A stretch of DNA of 64,000 nt. It comes from Orobanche coerulescens. Its lineage: Eukaryota > Streptophyta > Magnoliopsida > Lamiales > Orobanchaceae. Below are positions 34,049 to 45,934 of this stretch, one piece after another; the stretch's first letter is position 1; each line of letters starts with the position of its first letter. The position numbers and the translations under genes are program-made. Under the pieces are notes generated by a model, which saw nothing but the letters and a program-made list of their open reading frames with translations, did not search any database and was not told where the DNA came from. The stretch covers positions 51,036,358-51,100,357 of the forward strand of contig CM065801.1 in NCBI GenBank assembly GCA_033398695.1, written 5' to 3'.

Positions 34049-35626
34049 TGACACGCTTTTTGTGTAACTATCGCAAGTGCACGATATCGTATCAAGTAGT
34101 AAAGTGGACTTTTTGAGTCCGGTTTATCGATCCCACAAAGAAGTTATGTTATAATTTGAATTATACACTATTAGTCTATTTTTATAGATACATAAAATGA
34201 GTGAAACACACAATTAAAAAGTTTGGTTTAATAATTGCAAAGAAATTGCAATAATAGTTCTAATATTATAAGGAAATAAAAAGATAGCAATAATAATAGA
34301 TTGATTATCGATAAAATGAAATAGTTGGGATTACAAACTTAGTTCGTCATTAGTTATAAAAGATGTATTGGAGATCATAAGATGAATTTACTTATTATGT
34401 TGTGTAGATTCGATTTTCCTTAAAAAAAAAAGGTTTCTCTTTCGAACTATAAAACGCCCCTTACATATTGAATCAATCCACTATATTTCTATGTTGATTG
34501 GCTTCAATACATAGCATTAGGATTTGTGAAAATAACTCAATGAATCATCTAAGGACTAGGGGTATATTTCTATCCCCTAGAACAACTTAGAGTGAAGATC
34601 ATTTGATCTAATCAAACATATTTTCTTTCGAAACATATGAAGATCATAAATATCTTCATTAATTGGCCAAATAAATAAAGATTGTTAAAACAATGAAAAT
34701 CACACACAATAATAAGTAATTCATAATATATCTTTATACAAACATAAATAACATGACTAACCTTGTTTATAATCCCAACTTAAGAAACTTAGCCCATAAA
34801 GGGTTTATTACACATATTACAAGCTTTGGTGGTCATTCTTAGTTGAATCAAGAGAAAGAATTGATCCTAACTCCCTTAGTAGATAAAGGAGATAGAAGCA
34901 ATAAACTCTCCGAACAACATATACTACACCACACTTACAAAGATCACTCAAGAACACAAGTGTGTTCTTCACACAAAAAGAAAAGTTTACAAGAAAATGG
35001 AAAATTATATGATGAATGGTGAATGATGAAGGATCTAAGGGGTCTATTTATACACCTAAAGTCATCTAATAGCTCCAAAACTACAGCATTATTACATTAT
35101 ATCGGATCAATGCCACCATCCCCTCAATAATACACAAAAGTATAAAAATTAGACAAATCATAGCAATGTCAAGAGTTACGGCCGTAACATTGGGAGTTAC
35201 GGCCGTAATCGAGGTGACTTACGGCCGTAACTCCTGAATGTTACGGCCGTAACGTGGCTTCGTAAATTTGCTCATTTGAAGCTTTGATAGTTACGTTTTC
35301 AGCCCGAATTCCCTCGACTTTGCGTTTTTGCCCAGATCTTCTTCGGATGATAACTTTTGATATATAACTCTGATTTTGAATCCGGAAAGACTGCCGAATT
35401 CGTCTCGAAAAGCCCTACAACATGAATATATCAAAATTCAATAAAGAAAATATTTATTAAACATGTTGTTTCTTGAGTAATTCAGTTATTTAATCCGATC
35501 ATCATCGATAAAAATAAAATTTTTAAAACTAATAAATTAAAAGCAAAAAACGAGTAGACTAGCTCAATTATGGGTGAATTTTATCGATACAAACCATGGA
35601 TAAGTGTACAAAAATGACACTTATCA
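34049..35626 (-). mobile_element. T: 5' LTR, 1,578 bp
   Basis: Minus strand from TGATAAGTGTCATTTT (35626) to AGCGTGTCA (34049). TTACGGCCGTAA palindromes at 35176-35187, 35197-35208, 35219-35230 and 35241-35252; TATA box on the minus strand at 35044-35053. Confidence 0.93.
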
Positions 35627-35706
35627 ATCACTCAAATCGAGATGCAACATATTAACATTCCGACTTGCTGCGGATGATTCTCTTTTCGGTACTTTAAACA
35701 TCCTTC

Positions 35707-37365
35707 TGTTAGGAATACTTGTTAGATTTTGATGATGTCATCCCTGTATTGTTAATTATTCAAATGTATGCATCTAAGTACTTGGCATTGTAAAGAAGAA
35801 CCAGATGAGTATCTTCTATAGGCCTTAAAATGTTAAGCTAGTCTTGATCAAATGTTAATCAGTAGAAAATAGACTAAGTATAGAACTGCCATTTATCAGA
35901 GAAGTTTATAGGCAAGTTCATTATCAGAGAAGTTTTGGTCAACGCAAAACATCATAGAGGTTTGACCAAAACCAAGCTGCAGTTAAGCTCTGAGAAGACG
36001 CTACATCAGACAAGTTTTGGTCAACGTATAATATCATAGAGGTTTGACCAAAACCTATCTACAGTCGAGTTATCAGATGAGAAATGGTCAACATAAATAT
36101 CAGCTGAAGTTTGACCATCAGATCAGAGAATATTCACCAGGTCAGAGAACTTCAATCATCAGAGCAGAGAACTTTATCTCAGAGAACTTCTACCAAGATA
36201 TTTCAGAGAAGTTTACATCAAAGAAGGTTGACCGCACATCAGACAGGTTTGACCAAGAGATATCAGATAAGTTCTCAGTCAAGATACAGCCAAGTCCAAG
36301 TAACTCAGTCCACTTCAGCAAGCGTTGAAAGTCAACAATTACAGAAAGCCACATGCAGACATAAGGAGATAAACTGGAAAGATTCCAGGAAAGTTAGGAA
36401 TAAAATATTCATTGATATCCGCGTTCTGAAGACTTATGGTTATTCTAATCAAGAATAATGGCGCTAACAAAGAAAGTCTTTCAAACGGTCCGAAATGAAA
36501 AGGGAATCAACCCATGAAACGAAATAATAAAATAAAACAAAGAAGTCCACTCTCCAACGGACATATTTGTTACACTGATGCAGCAGCTATGAAGGAAGCT
36601 CAAAGAATCGTACTATAAATATCTGAGGATATGAATTGAGCAAAGTACGATGCGAACAATACTTACAAGCGAACAAAGTAATCAAAGAAAACAAAGCTAT
36701 CAACGATATCTATAGCATCGTGAAAGAGCAAAGCCTAAACAATCATATTCTGAGAAGCACTTTAGTTGGAGAAGACAAAAACTCTTGCCTATAAAAGTTT
36801 GAGTACAGGGTTGCTTTCTTGAACGAGATTCTTGAACATAAAGAGACTGTAAACGCATCTACGGGTTCTTGATTGGAAGGTGATAGACAGCTCGAGAGTT
36901 ATTGAGGCATCCACGGGTTTTCGATCAAGAGGTGCAAGGCAGTCAAGGGAGTTGCAATGGCCACGGGTTTCCATTGGTTGGAAGCTGTTGTAACTAGGAA
37001 GAAATTCATTGTAACCTTTATCACTGGTTAACAATTATAGTGAATTTATCTCCAACTGGTTTGGAGAGAAGTGGACTAATAGAGGATTACCCCACCTCTG
37101 AAACCACTATAAGTGCTTGTGTGATTTACTTCTTTAAACATCATACATAACTGCTGCATACATATTTACCGTTCCATTAGAAAGTTATCTGCAGTCAATA
37201 CTTGTTATCTGCATTATTATTAGTTGTGTATTCCGCATTATCTATCTGCAGTCGACTAAACTCATTTGCACTTAATCACAGCTGAGAAACTCACCTTAGA
37301 TTCAAGAAAGAGTTTAATAAGTCTATTCATCCCCTAAACTTATTCCTGAGGACTTGTGACTTACA
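35707..37365 (+). mobile_element. J: 5' LTR, 1,659 bp
   Basis: From TGTTAGGAATAC to ACTTACA, followed by the primer site. The TATA box tataaaag lies at 36790-36797. A short ORF over 36044-36458 follows repeated motifs and is not regarded as a gene. Confidence 0.85.
35931..36260 (+). promoter_or_regulatory. J LTR: W-box array (TTGACC/GGTCAA)
   Basis: Eight TTGACC or GGTCAA hexamers lie at 35937, 35962, 36019, 36044, 36086, 36111, 36228 and 36249. The first four belong to two copies of a 43 bp repeat in which gttttggtc and gaccaaaac form an inverted pair. TTGACC is the core WRKY binding site, and the TATA box lies about 530 bp downstream. Confidence 0.6.
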
Positions 37366-37367
37366 AA

Positions 37368-37379
37368 TGATATCAGAGA
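37368..37379 (+). other. J: primer binding site (tRNA-iMet type)
   Basis: tgatatcagaga begins 2 bp after the LTR end; matches TGGTATCAGAGC with two changes. Confidence 0.7.
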
Positions 37380-37446
37380 TGTTAGTTCAAATTTTAAAGA
37401 ACCAGATCCATATATGTGAGCATATATATTAATCTCTCATTTAGAA

Positions 37447-39326
37447 TGGAACACATGCAACACATGCACTCTAGATTACATGTATTCTCTGTAGATGAAT
37501 ATGACTTATTGAAAATAATAATGCAGGCTCATCTGTCATCCATTCATGATGACATGTGGTGTATCATTGAGGAAGGACCCTTCATATTTGAGAAGGATAA
37601 TACTCCAGAAGAAATTGTTGTTGGGAAGCCAGAGAAGATTCCCAAGAAGATATCCGAGATGACTCCTGAAAAAGGAAGCTGACCAATCTCGACAACCGGT
37701 CCAGATATGTGCTGTACCAGACTCTTGACAAAGCAACCATGGTCAAGATCAAGAATTGCAAAAATACCAAAGAAATTTAGGACACATTAGCTGTAATGTG
37801 TGAAGGAAACGAGCTGATAAAGGAAAATAAGTTGTCAATTGCCACTCAAAAGTTTGACAACTTCAAGATGAAGAATGGTGAATCAATTGACCAAGTGGAC
37901 ACAAGATTCACTGAGATCATAAATGAAATAAACTCCCTTGGAAAGACATATGGCAATAGAGAGATGACCCTAAAAGTTTTAAGATCTCTAAACCCTGAAT
38001 GGAGCATGAAGGCTGTGGCCATGAGAGAATCAAAGGATCTCAACAAAATAAAGATCCAGGAGCTGTTTTCTGATCTGAAGGCATATTAGTTCGAGCTGCC
38101 ATATTCATCATCTAATGAACCAGGTGAAAAAGGAATAGCATTTGCAGCAGAATCACATGCAAAGAGCCTAGCTGAAGCCAGTCCTCCCAGTCCTCTGAAT
38201 TTTGAAGAAGAAATGACTTTCATCATGTAGAGGTTTAGTAATTTCAGGAAGAACTATTCCAAATACAAGAAGAATTACAAGGACAATCCAAGGAGGAACC
38301 AAAAGGCAGGCAACTGGAAAGTGGAATGTTATAATTGCTACAAAACCGGACACATCCAGTTTGACTGTCCAGAACTCAAGAGAGATGAAGACAAGAAAGA
38401 AGTGGGCAGAAAGGAGGACAAAATAAAAGCTCTCATTGGAGAAGACCTGATTGAAGAAAGAATAGAATCAAGTGGTAGATTCTTCTCTGATGATGATGAA
38501 TACAACTGTCTGATGGCCAACCTAGCTGATGAAGAGGTAACATCTAAACCCTCAGTTTCTAATAATGATAGCTCAGACATATCTCAAGATTGACTTACAT
38601 GAATCATCAATCGATTTTTAAAATCGCACACTTGACCGTGACAACCAAGAAAACACAGTGCAAGATGAGAACAGTAATTGAAAAATAACTTTGAAAAACT
38701 CAACCTAGAGTTAACAAAAATCAAATCAATTTGAAAACAAAATAAAACAAATTAAAAACCCGACTGATAATACTACAATTGAGATTAAAAGGCTAACTGT
38801 TTTAAACAGTGAGAAATCAGCTGCACTTGCCCATGTCAAATCTGAGTTTGCCAAACTGACACAGCTAAGTAAGACACAGGCTAAGGAAATAACATCCTTA
38901 AAGGCATCTATAACCTTGGATGAACTGTGTATGAACAAGAGGCCACTTTATTTACGATCAAGCCTTGGATATGACCCCAACACTCATTCTAGTTCCAAAA
39001 CCACTTTTATCAAGGGATAAACAATTGTCTAGACTGCTGAGCCTACATATAAACCTGTATTTCAAAATAAGCAGCAACCTAGTCAAAAGTTTAGGCAGGA
39101 GCCAAGGTTCACTAGGCAGCCACCTAGACATGAGACTAGGCAATGGCCAAGGCAAAAGCAGCAGTCAATACATTAAGCCAACTTTTACCAAAGAGTCCCC
39201 AAAAAAAGATTTCAAAATGGGAGAGGCAAATGGAAACCTCAAGCTTATCCAAACTTTCAAAATGAACAGGTGCGGAGACCCCAACAATTTAACAAATGGT
39301 CTCAGCCAAGATTTAGAAATGGCCCA
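37447..39326 (+). pseudogene. J: copia gag, 5' portion, frameshifted
   Basis: Begins MEHMQHMHSRLHVFSVDEYD. After a frameshift near 37680 it continues as MCEGNELIKENKLSIATQKF and MKNGESIDQVDTRFTEIINE (37796-38089), the UBN2-type gag core of copia elements. A stop lies at 38087 and another at 38228. The CCHC knuckle CYNCYKTGHIQFDC is at 38327-38368, followed by an acidic, Asp-Glu-Ser-rich stretch. Gag continues past the K insertion with YRPRQHTPYRGNQHN and GPTQIWVPKSK (43553-43730). Confidence 0.85.
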
Positions 39327-39459
39327 CGTTGGAACATTTTGTTCTATACATAAATTAAAAGTTTTTTGATGATTAAAGTCGATAAACAAAATAAAACAAC
39401 GAAGAGGCGAAGCAAAGAATCGAAGAAAATGGAGTTGCAAAAAGGCATTCTGGACATAG

Positions 39460-39827
39460 CTAACGTCCGTGAACAAAAGTGCACAACGTACGTAAATGAT
39501 TGAATATTACGTACGAAACAGAGGGTTATTAACGTACGTAACATGTTCAAACAAAGTGAATGTTGGAGGAGTCAAAAGTCAGAAAAGCATGCAACGGACA
39601 TATGACGTCAGCACTGACGTATGGCTTAACGTACGTAATAAATAATTGCTAACGTACGTAACCCAAAATGACGAAGCTCACTGAACTGGATTGTGAAGAG
39701 GCTAACTTACGTAACCCATGGAGGTTAATGTACGTAATGAAGCATACGTACGTAATATGGCTCAGATAGCGTACGTAATGATGGATCTGGCAGCTAACGG
39801 CTAGTTTGATGATGGAGCCTATAAATA
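39460..39827 (+). promoter_or_regulatory. K 5' LTR core promoter: about ten TTACGTACGTAA palindromes and TATA box
   Basis: TTAACGTACGTAA-type motifs at about 39465, 39486, 39506, 39528, 39626, 39648, 39702, 39723, 39742 and 39766, some with one change. TATA box gcctataaatacc at 39818-39830. The 3' LTR has the same layout. Confidence 0.7.
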
Positions 39828-40370
39828 CCATTCTATGGTATTGTTTCAAGTACAACAACTTCAAGCATACGAGATAATCATCTGATATTCGTATTGATAT
39901 TAATGTTGTTGTAATATTGAGCTTACATTGAGTGATTGAGTGTTATACACAAAATCATACACGAGTGGTAAAAGAAAAGATACGATTGGATTCGGTGTTA
40001 TTAGGATCGAGGATCCGACATTATTAGAATCACAATCGACATCTTCGTGAGGTTTACCTAGTACCGATAGAAATCTAGAGAGGTTGATTTCTTGTCTTAC
40101 GAAAAGGAAAACGGTTTAACTTGGACCGACACAAAGACAAGTACGAGTGGTTTATCACGGACCAATAGAAGACGTGATTATAACGGTTATCCCTCAACCG
40201 ATAGAAGAGAGGTGCAGAGGTTTTTTTCTTGAACCTGTCGAAAAAGATACCGAGAGAGGACGTAGGCTCGTTTATAGCTGAACCTCTATAAATCTGTGCG
40301 TCATTTAATTTCCGTATTTTATTTTACGCTTCCGCAACACGGCGCAATATCCGATATTGTACCCAACAAT

Positions 40371-40382
40371 TGGTATTGGAGC
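40371..40382 (+). other. K: primer binding site (tRNA-iMet type)
   Basis: tggtattggagc lies 2 bp after LTR end cccaaca; two changes from TGGTATCAGAGC. Confidence 0.75.
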
Positions 40383-40423
40383 GGTACTCCAATACGCGGC
40401 TTAACATCCAAGGAGAAGATCCA

Positions 40424-41962
40424 ATGGCATTTCAATTTGCTCCTGTCGAAGGCCTTGCTCTCGACTGACCACCATTCTTTGATGGCTCAAATTATTTGAC
40501 ATGGAAGAAAAGGATGTTAATCTTTATTCGTGCCTATGATATAGAGATTTGGAAGATTATTTTCCTTGGCCCGAAAATTCCTCTCAAATCCGACGGTACG
40601 CTCAAATCTTTCGAAGAATACGACAATGCCGATTGGAAAAATGACCATCTAAATTGTAAGGCTAGTCAACTCTTATTTTGTGCTTTAAATCCGGAAGAGG
40701 TCAATCGAATCTCATCGTGTGAGTGCGAAAGAAATATGGAAAATTCTTGAAATCACACACGAAGGAATAACTCAAGTCAAGGAGACGAAAATCAATATGC
40801 TTCTCCATGACTACGACTTATTCATGATGAAAGGTGACGAGTCCATCACCAATATGCTCGACCGATTCTCGGTCATCACAAATGGACTTGCTTCGTTTGG
40901 TAAACCATTATCTAGTAGTGAAAAGTTAAGAAAATTTTAAGATCACTACCTAGCGAATGGGACATCACCGTGACAGCAATTATGGAATCTAAAGATCTCA
41001 ATACTCTTGATTTTAGCGCCCTCATTGGTTCGCTAATTAATTATGAGATCGTGTTAAAAACACGAAGTGTCAAGCTAAAGCCGAAGGAACGATCATTAGC
41101 CATGAAGGCTAAGATGTCGAAAAAGAAAGAAGAAATCCCGGTGGAAGAAAGCGACGAAGAAGCAGCATATTATGCCAAGAATATTAATAAATTCCAAACC
41201 TTATTAAACCGGAGGAAGAAGGATATCTCGAGCGAAATGAAAAAATTTGACAATTCTTGTCGACAATGTGGAAAACCAGGCCACTTCGCTAAACATTGCC
41301 GTGCTAAACCCAAAAAGGAGGTCCTCGTGGCAACATGGGGTGATGAAGACGAAGACGACGAATTTATCGATCAAAATAATCTCGCTCTCATGGCCCGAAG
41401 TTCGTTCGACGACAGCGACGTCGAAAGCCAAGTAAGTACATCCTCCCATGATGAACTTTTTGATGCATTTGAATTACTGCATACGGATTTTCAAAATGCT
41501 TTATCCGAAATCAAATCCCTTAAGTCTAAAATTAAATCTTTGGAAATTGAAAATTCCAAAATTATCGAGAAGGGAAAATTTGTTGAAATCGATCATTCAA
41601 AGTGTATTGAAAATGAAAATATTTTGAAGGATGATCTCGCTAAAATTCAAACCGAGCTTAAATCTTTGACAAAGAAATTCTCGTGCGGAAATGAGAAATT
41701 TGAACAAATGCTTGGTGTTCAAAAGTTTACTCTAAATAAAGAGGGGTTAGGATTCAAAACACGTTCGAAAAACGCATCCATTAAATTCAAAATACCCCAT
41801 TGCGAAAAATGTTTAAAACTTGGGCATCATATTTCAAATTGTAAAAGCCCTAGACGAACGATTAAAATTAAGAAAATTTGGATTCCTAAAGGAACAATTA
41901 TTTCAAATATCGTTTACGTCTCGAAACAAAAACAAACTATCGGTTGGATCCCCAAAAATTAA
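40424..41962 (+). pseudogene. K: copia gag with two zinc knuckles flanking a coiled coil
   Basis: Starts MAFQFAPVEGLALD, with an in-frame TGA at 40466 where relatives have Arg, then PPFFDGSNYLTWKKRM, the usual copia gag opening. A frameshift near 40735 and a second near 40940 restore the frame; from 40970 it is open to 41962. The first knuckle CRQCGKPGHFAKHC (41258-41299) is followed by an acidic segment and a Lys/Glu-rich predicted coiled coil (about 41455-41720). A second, CEKCLKLGHHISNC (41801-41842), precedes a basic end with WIPKG and WIPKN. Q has the same C-terminus. No pol follows. Confidence 0.88.
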
Positions 41963-42505
41963 TTTTTATATTTTACAAATGGGGAGATAATACTTTCAGT
42001 GGGAGTATAATTTTTGAAAAACGGGTATAAACTCCATCCTACTCATGCATTTATCATAAATTAGTATCATGCATATTTTACATTTATTGCATATTTTTAT
42101 TCAATTGGTATTTTATTGCACTTTTTGATGAATACAAAAAGGGGGAGAGATAGGAGAATGGAGAAATAAGTCGAAAATGGGATTAACCTTGAAAGGGAGA
42201 GAAAATCAAGAAAATCGAAAGCATACAAAAAGAATTGGAAAAACGAAGGAGTTGAAAAATAAAAAGGAGAAGTCGAAAATAACAGAAAAGAAAAATAAGG
42301 AGATGTCGAAAAAGACGATGAAAATTTTGAAAATAAGAAAAGAAAAGGAGAAAAGAAAGAAGGAGTCGAAAAATAAATGGGAGAAGAACTAACGAAACGG
42401 ACAAAGTCGAAAACTTTGGTCTGTACAAATATACATATATTTGTATTTTTGCAGGTAAAACCCATTAACAAAGTTTTATTTTGTAATCATCAAAAAGGGG
42501 GAGAT
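41963..42505 (+). other. K: purine-rich spacer between two PPT-like tracts
   Basis: Non-coding. A first tract aaaaagggggagagatagga (42137-42156) and the true PPT aaaaagggggaga (42492-42504) flank about 230 bp of A/G-rich sequence (42156-42390). A Lys/Glu-rich ORF there is a by-product of composition. Confidence 0.65.
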
Positions 42506-43547
42506 TATTGGAACATTTTGTTCCATACATAAATTAAAAGTGTTTTGATGATTAAAGTCGATAAACAAAACAAAACAACGAAGAGGCGAAGCAAAGAATC
42601 GAAGAAAGTGGAGTTGCAAAAAGGCATTCTGGACATAGCTAACGTACGTAAACAAAAGTGCACAACGTACGTAAATGATTGAATATTACGTACGCAACAG
42701 AGGGTTATTAACGTATGTAACATGTTCAAACCAAGTGAACGTTGGAGGAGTCAAAAGTCAGAAAAGCATGCAACGGACATATGATGTCAGCACTGACGTA
42801 TGGCTTAATGTACGTAATAAAGAATTGCTAACGTACGTAACCCGAAATGACAAAGCTCACTGAACTGGATTGTGAAGAGGCTAACGTACGTAACCCATGG
42901 AGGTTAACGTACGTAATGAATCTTACGTATGTAATATGGCTCACATAGCGTACGTAATGATGGATCTGGCAGCTAACGGCTAGTTTGATGATGGAGCCTA
43001 TAAATACCATTCTATGGTATTGTTTCAAGTACAACAACTTCAAGCATACGAGATAATCATCTGATATTCATATTAATATTATTGTTGTTGTAATATTGAG
43101 CTTACATTGAGTGATTGAGTGTTATACACAAAATCATACACGAGTGGTAAAAGAAAAGATACGATTGGATTCCGTGTTATTAGGATCAAGGATCCGGCAT
43201 TATTAGAATCGCAATCGATATCTTCGTGAGGTTTATCTAGTACCGATAGAAAGCTAGAGAGGTTGATTCCTTGTCCTACGAAAAGGAAAACAGTTTAACT
43301 TGGACCGACACAAAGACAAGTACGAGTGGTTTATCATGGACCAATAGAAGACGTGATTATAACGGTTATCCCTCGACTGATAGAAGAGAGGTGCAGAGAT
43401 TTTTATCTTGAACCTATAGAAAAAGATACCGATAGAGAACGTAAGCTCGTTTATAGCCGAACCTCTATAAATCCGTGCGTCATTTGATTTCCGCATTTTA
43501 TTTTATGCTTCCGCAACACGGCGCAATATCCGATCTTGTACCCAACA
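42506..43547 (+). mobile_element. K: 3' LTR
   Basis: 1,042 bp, with palindrome array at about 42638-42960 and TATA box at 42999-43006; ends CCCAACA and joins the J gag at the TSD. Confidence 0.93.
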
Positions 43548-43552
43548 GCCCA

Positions 43553-43725
43553 CACCACAGATTTTATGAGGCATATCCAGTACACAATCCTAACCAAGTA
43601 TATAGACCCAGACAACACACACCTTATAGGGGCAATCAACATAACTTCCATAATCCAAGGAGAAACCAATTCTCCAGGAAACCTACTAACCCCAAAGGAC
43701 CCACACAAATTTGGGTACCTAAATC
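43553..43725 (+). pseudogene. J: gag C-terminal segment between K and M
   Basis: Continues J gag with HRFYEAYPVHNPNQVYRPRQ, RNQFSRKPTNPKG and IWVPK. The MITE M was inserted in the codons for the WVPK-type motif; TSD cctaaatc is 43718-43725 and 53037-53044. Confidence 0.8.
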
Positions 43726-44059
43726 TAAGGGTGAGCAATGTAATATCCGGTATTTTTCCTTCCCTTGTATTTTCATTTTTGGTATATTTCTCGGTCATAG
43801 TGACCCTCATGTATCTTTCAGTAAGTCCTTCCTGTCAATTGTTGAATTGTATTCTCGTTATTGTTCGTTGTTTCAACTTTCCTCACATGAGTTCGACTTT
43901 GTTAGATCACCATTAATTTTTGGTGACTCCAAAAATTATAAATCTTTGCAATATTATAGATCATCGAGTTAGCTTTCCAATGGTTCAAACGGTGAGTCAA
44001 TCGGAGTCCGGACGAGAGAGTTATGGTCGTTTCAGTTTTTGGCCGAGCACTCCCAGGAG

Positions 44060-44297
44060 CCTTTCGGCCGATAGGGGGGGCCGATAGACTCTCCGCCGGC
44101 ATCCCGTATGGGTATCGGTTGGGCCTATCGGCCGATAGGCCGGCCGATATGTAAATTTCTTCACCTTCGAACTTCCAGTAGCCTTTCGGCCGATAAGGGG
44201 GGTCGATAGACCCTACTGCCGGCATTCCGTATGGCTATCGGTTGGGCCTATCGGCCGATAGGCCGACGATAGGTTCTCACGTGTTACACTATAAATG
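44060..44297 (+). promoter_or_regulatory. L 5' LTR core promoter: TATCGGCCGATA palindromes and TATA box
   Basis: Two perfect 20 bp palindromes GGCCTATCGGCCGATAGGCC lie at 44122-44141 and 44245-44264, with variants tttcggccgata at about 44063 and 44184 and several half sites (ggccgata). TATA box cactataaatg at 44287-44297. Confidence 0.7.
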
Positions 44298-44924
44298 TGT
44301 TGTTTTGAGCGTGAGGCTCATTTTCCTTCTCCATTTTTACACAGCGCCCGAGAGAGAAAATATAGAGGGGAGAGTTCTTCATCCGGGGTCGATTTTCATC
44401 ATTTCTTTTCGGTTGTGAGACTCGGATAATCCATCTAACGCGTGTTCTACGGATCTTAACACTTGAATCACTCAAGGTAATATCTCTTGAAACCCTACCT
44501 TTTGGATAATTGGGGATTTTGGGGTTTTGTCCGATTCTTTCCGTTTCGTTGATGGATTCATGATGAATATGATTATTCTTGTTGGTATTCTTAGTTTCCT
44601 ACGGATTCATGGTATATTTCGTGATTTTTACGAATCGAGAGGGTTCGGTTGTGGTCCGCCCTCGGTGTTGGTTGTAAACGAATATACATGAATCTTAGGC
44701 GGGTTTCCGGAGAATTCCATTTCCATAATCGTTTAGAAGTTGATGTGATAGTGCAATTCAAATCGATAGGTACATATCCTTCTTTTCCTTGCGGTCGTGT
44801 TCAACTCTTCCGTTCCGTTCGTGTCATCGTCTATTTAATCGAGGCAAGTATTTTTGGAAACCTTTAAGCTTAACATGAAATGGTTATGTATATTACTTGT
44901 TGTAACTCACCTTGTGTTGGCCCG

Positions 44925-45165
44925 ACGGGGTCAAGGAGGGAAATCTATGCTGCCGCCCTGGATTTCGCGAGTTTCGTACCGCTAGCCAACTCGTTAGGGT
45001 CCTTGCAAGGCCCCGAGTGAGAATGTATGCTGCCGCCCTGTTCTCACGGCATAGCGTGTGCGTGGTTTTGTTTTTCTGTAATTGTAGCCAACTCGGTAGG
45101 GTCCCTGCGAGGCCTCGAGTGAGAATGTATGCTGCCGCCCTGTTCTCAAGGCTAATCGTTTGACT
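44925..45165 (+). repeat. L 5' LTR: GC-rich tandem repeats, about 102 bp unit
   Basis: gccaactcggtagggtccc, gcgaggcctcgagtgagaat and gtatgctgccgccctgttct recur two to three times. The core tagggtcc..gaggcc is shared with the H and N LTR repeats. Confidence 0.75.
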
Positions 45166-45705
45166 GTTTATTTCCGGAAAAAGACATGTCTTGTTTTGGT
45201 TTTTGAAATGATATTGGTGCATGTACTATGGAATGTGTAAGCGATTGGTTTGCCTGGATTACTTGTACTAGCGTAATTGCTAACCCCTCTGGGGACCCGT
45301 TTTGGGAAATTCTTGTTATGGATTTCAGTTATGACTACCCGGACGAGCGAGCACCGTGACGACGAGGATGTTGGCCGTGGTCGTTGACATGTGCATTTGG
45401 GTCTACTTATTTCCTTTGTCCATTTCGATATGGTTGTTCCATGCTTTAAACTTATAGATTGTACTCGCGAGTACTTAGGCTTTTCGCTTCAAACTCCGTA
45501 TTGTATTACCTTAAATTGTCACGTTGTTGGTTGATGCTTATTCCGGTTGTTCGGGCGTATATTTATATGTCATATTATTTAATTATGTATCCTCGCTAAC
45601 CAAGATGGTTAGTCGAGCGGAGTTTTCCTATTGTAGCTCGGTAGGTCCCATGTAGGGGTCACTACAGTAACATATTTCCGAATATCTCGGGGTGTTACGA
45701 GAAAA

Positions 45706-45717
45706 TGGTATCGGAGC
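45706..45717 (+). other. L: primer binding site (tRNA-iMet type)
   Basis: tggtatcggagc, one mismatch from the initiator-Met site, 5 bp after the LTR. Confidence 0.88.
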
Positions 45718-45934
45718 TCTAGGTTTATGGATACCTAGGCTTGTTGGTTATTTGGGTCTAGTCATGTTTTGTTTGCACATTGTCACACCGTCGCCAAAGA
45801 TCTCGGTACTTCCAAAGGCTCGTAAGTTTTCCTACTCACCCTTTGTTTTCTTACATTGTATTTTTGCTTTTCGAGTTGAAGTTGCTTTTCCTCCCTTACT
45901 CATCATCAATGTACTGTTATCTCTTAACACCGGT

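Larger units (their letters stand above)
29113..35631 (-). mobile_element. T: Athila/Tat-like non-autonomous element carrying host sequence, TSD atcac
   Basis: T spans 29118-35626 (6.5 kb), flanked by atcac at 29113-29117 and 35627-35631. On the minus strand: 5' LTR 35626-34049, a tRNA-Asp primer site, an unknown ORF, a LOG gene copy, an AT-rich region, three hairpin repeats, a purine tract (aagtttggggtg at 30689-30700) and 3' LTR 30688-29118. No gag, protease, RT or integrase is recognisable. The two LTRs are nearly identical apart from a few substitutions and short indels, so T is young. Confidence 0.93.
39327..43547 (+). mobile_element. K: gag-only copia element with two 1,042 bp LTRs, TSD gccca
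   Basis: K is flanked by gccca at 39322-39326 and 43548-43552. Both LTRs are 1,042 bp (39327-40368; 42506-43547) and differ by scattered substitutions, with the first two bases altered in each copy (cg and ta for TG). The internal region holds a primer site, gag (40424-41962) and a purine-rich spacer but no protease, integrase or RT. It is inserted in the gag of J. Confidence 0.93.
43739..45700 (+). mobile_element. L: 5' LTR, 1,962 bp
   Basis: TGTAATATCCGG to GGGTGTTACGA, the last bases altered from TGTTACA. Matches 50560-52518 with scattered substitutions and small indels. Confidence 0.93.

Noticed and set aside
29118..35626. T element in plus orientation
   Set aside because: The exact tRNA-Asp primer site at 34025-34042, the TATA boxes and the LOG copy all read on the minus strand.
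42177..42392. Lys/Glu-rich ORF and its Phe/Ser-rich opposite-strand ORF
   Set aside because: Both reflect a purine-rich spacer between two PPT-like tracts of K; no domain and no start context.
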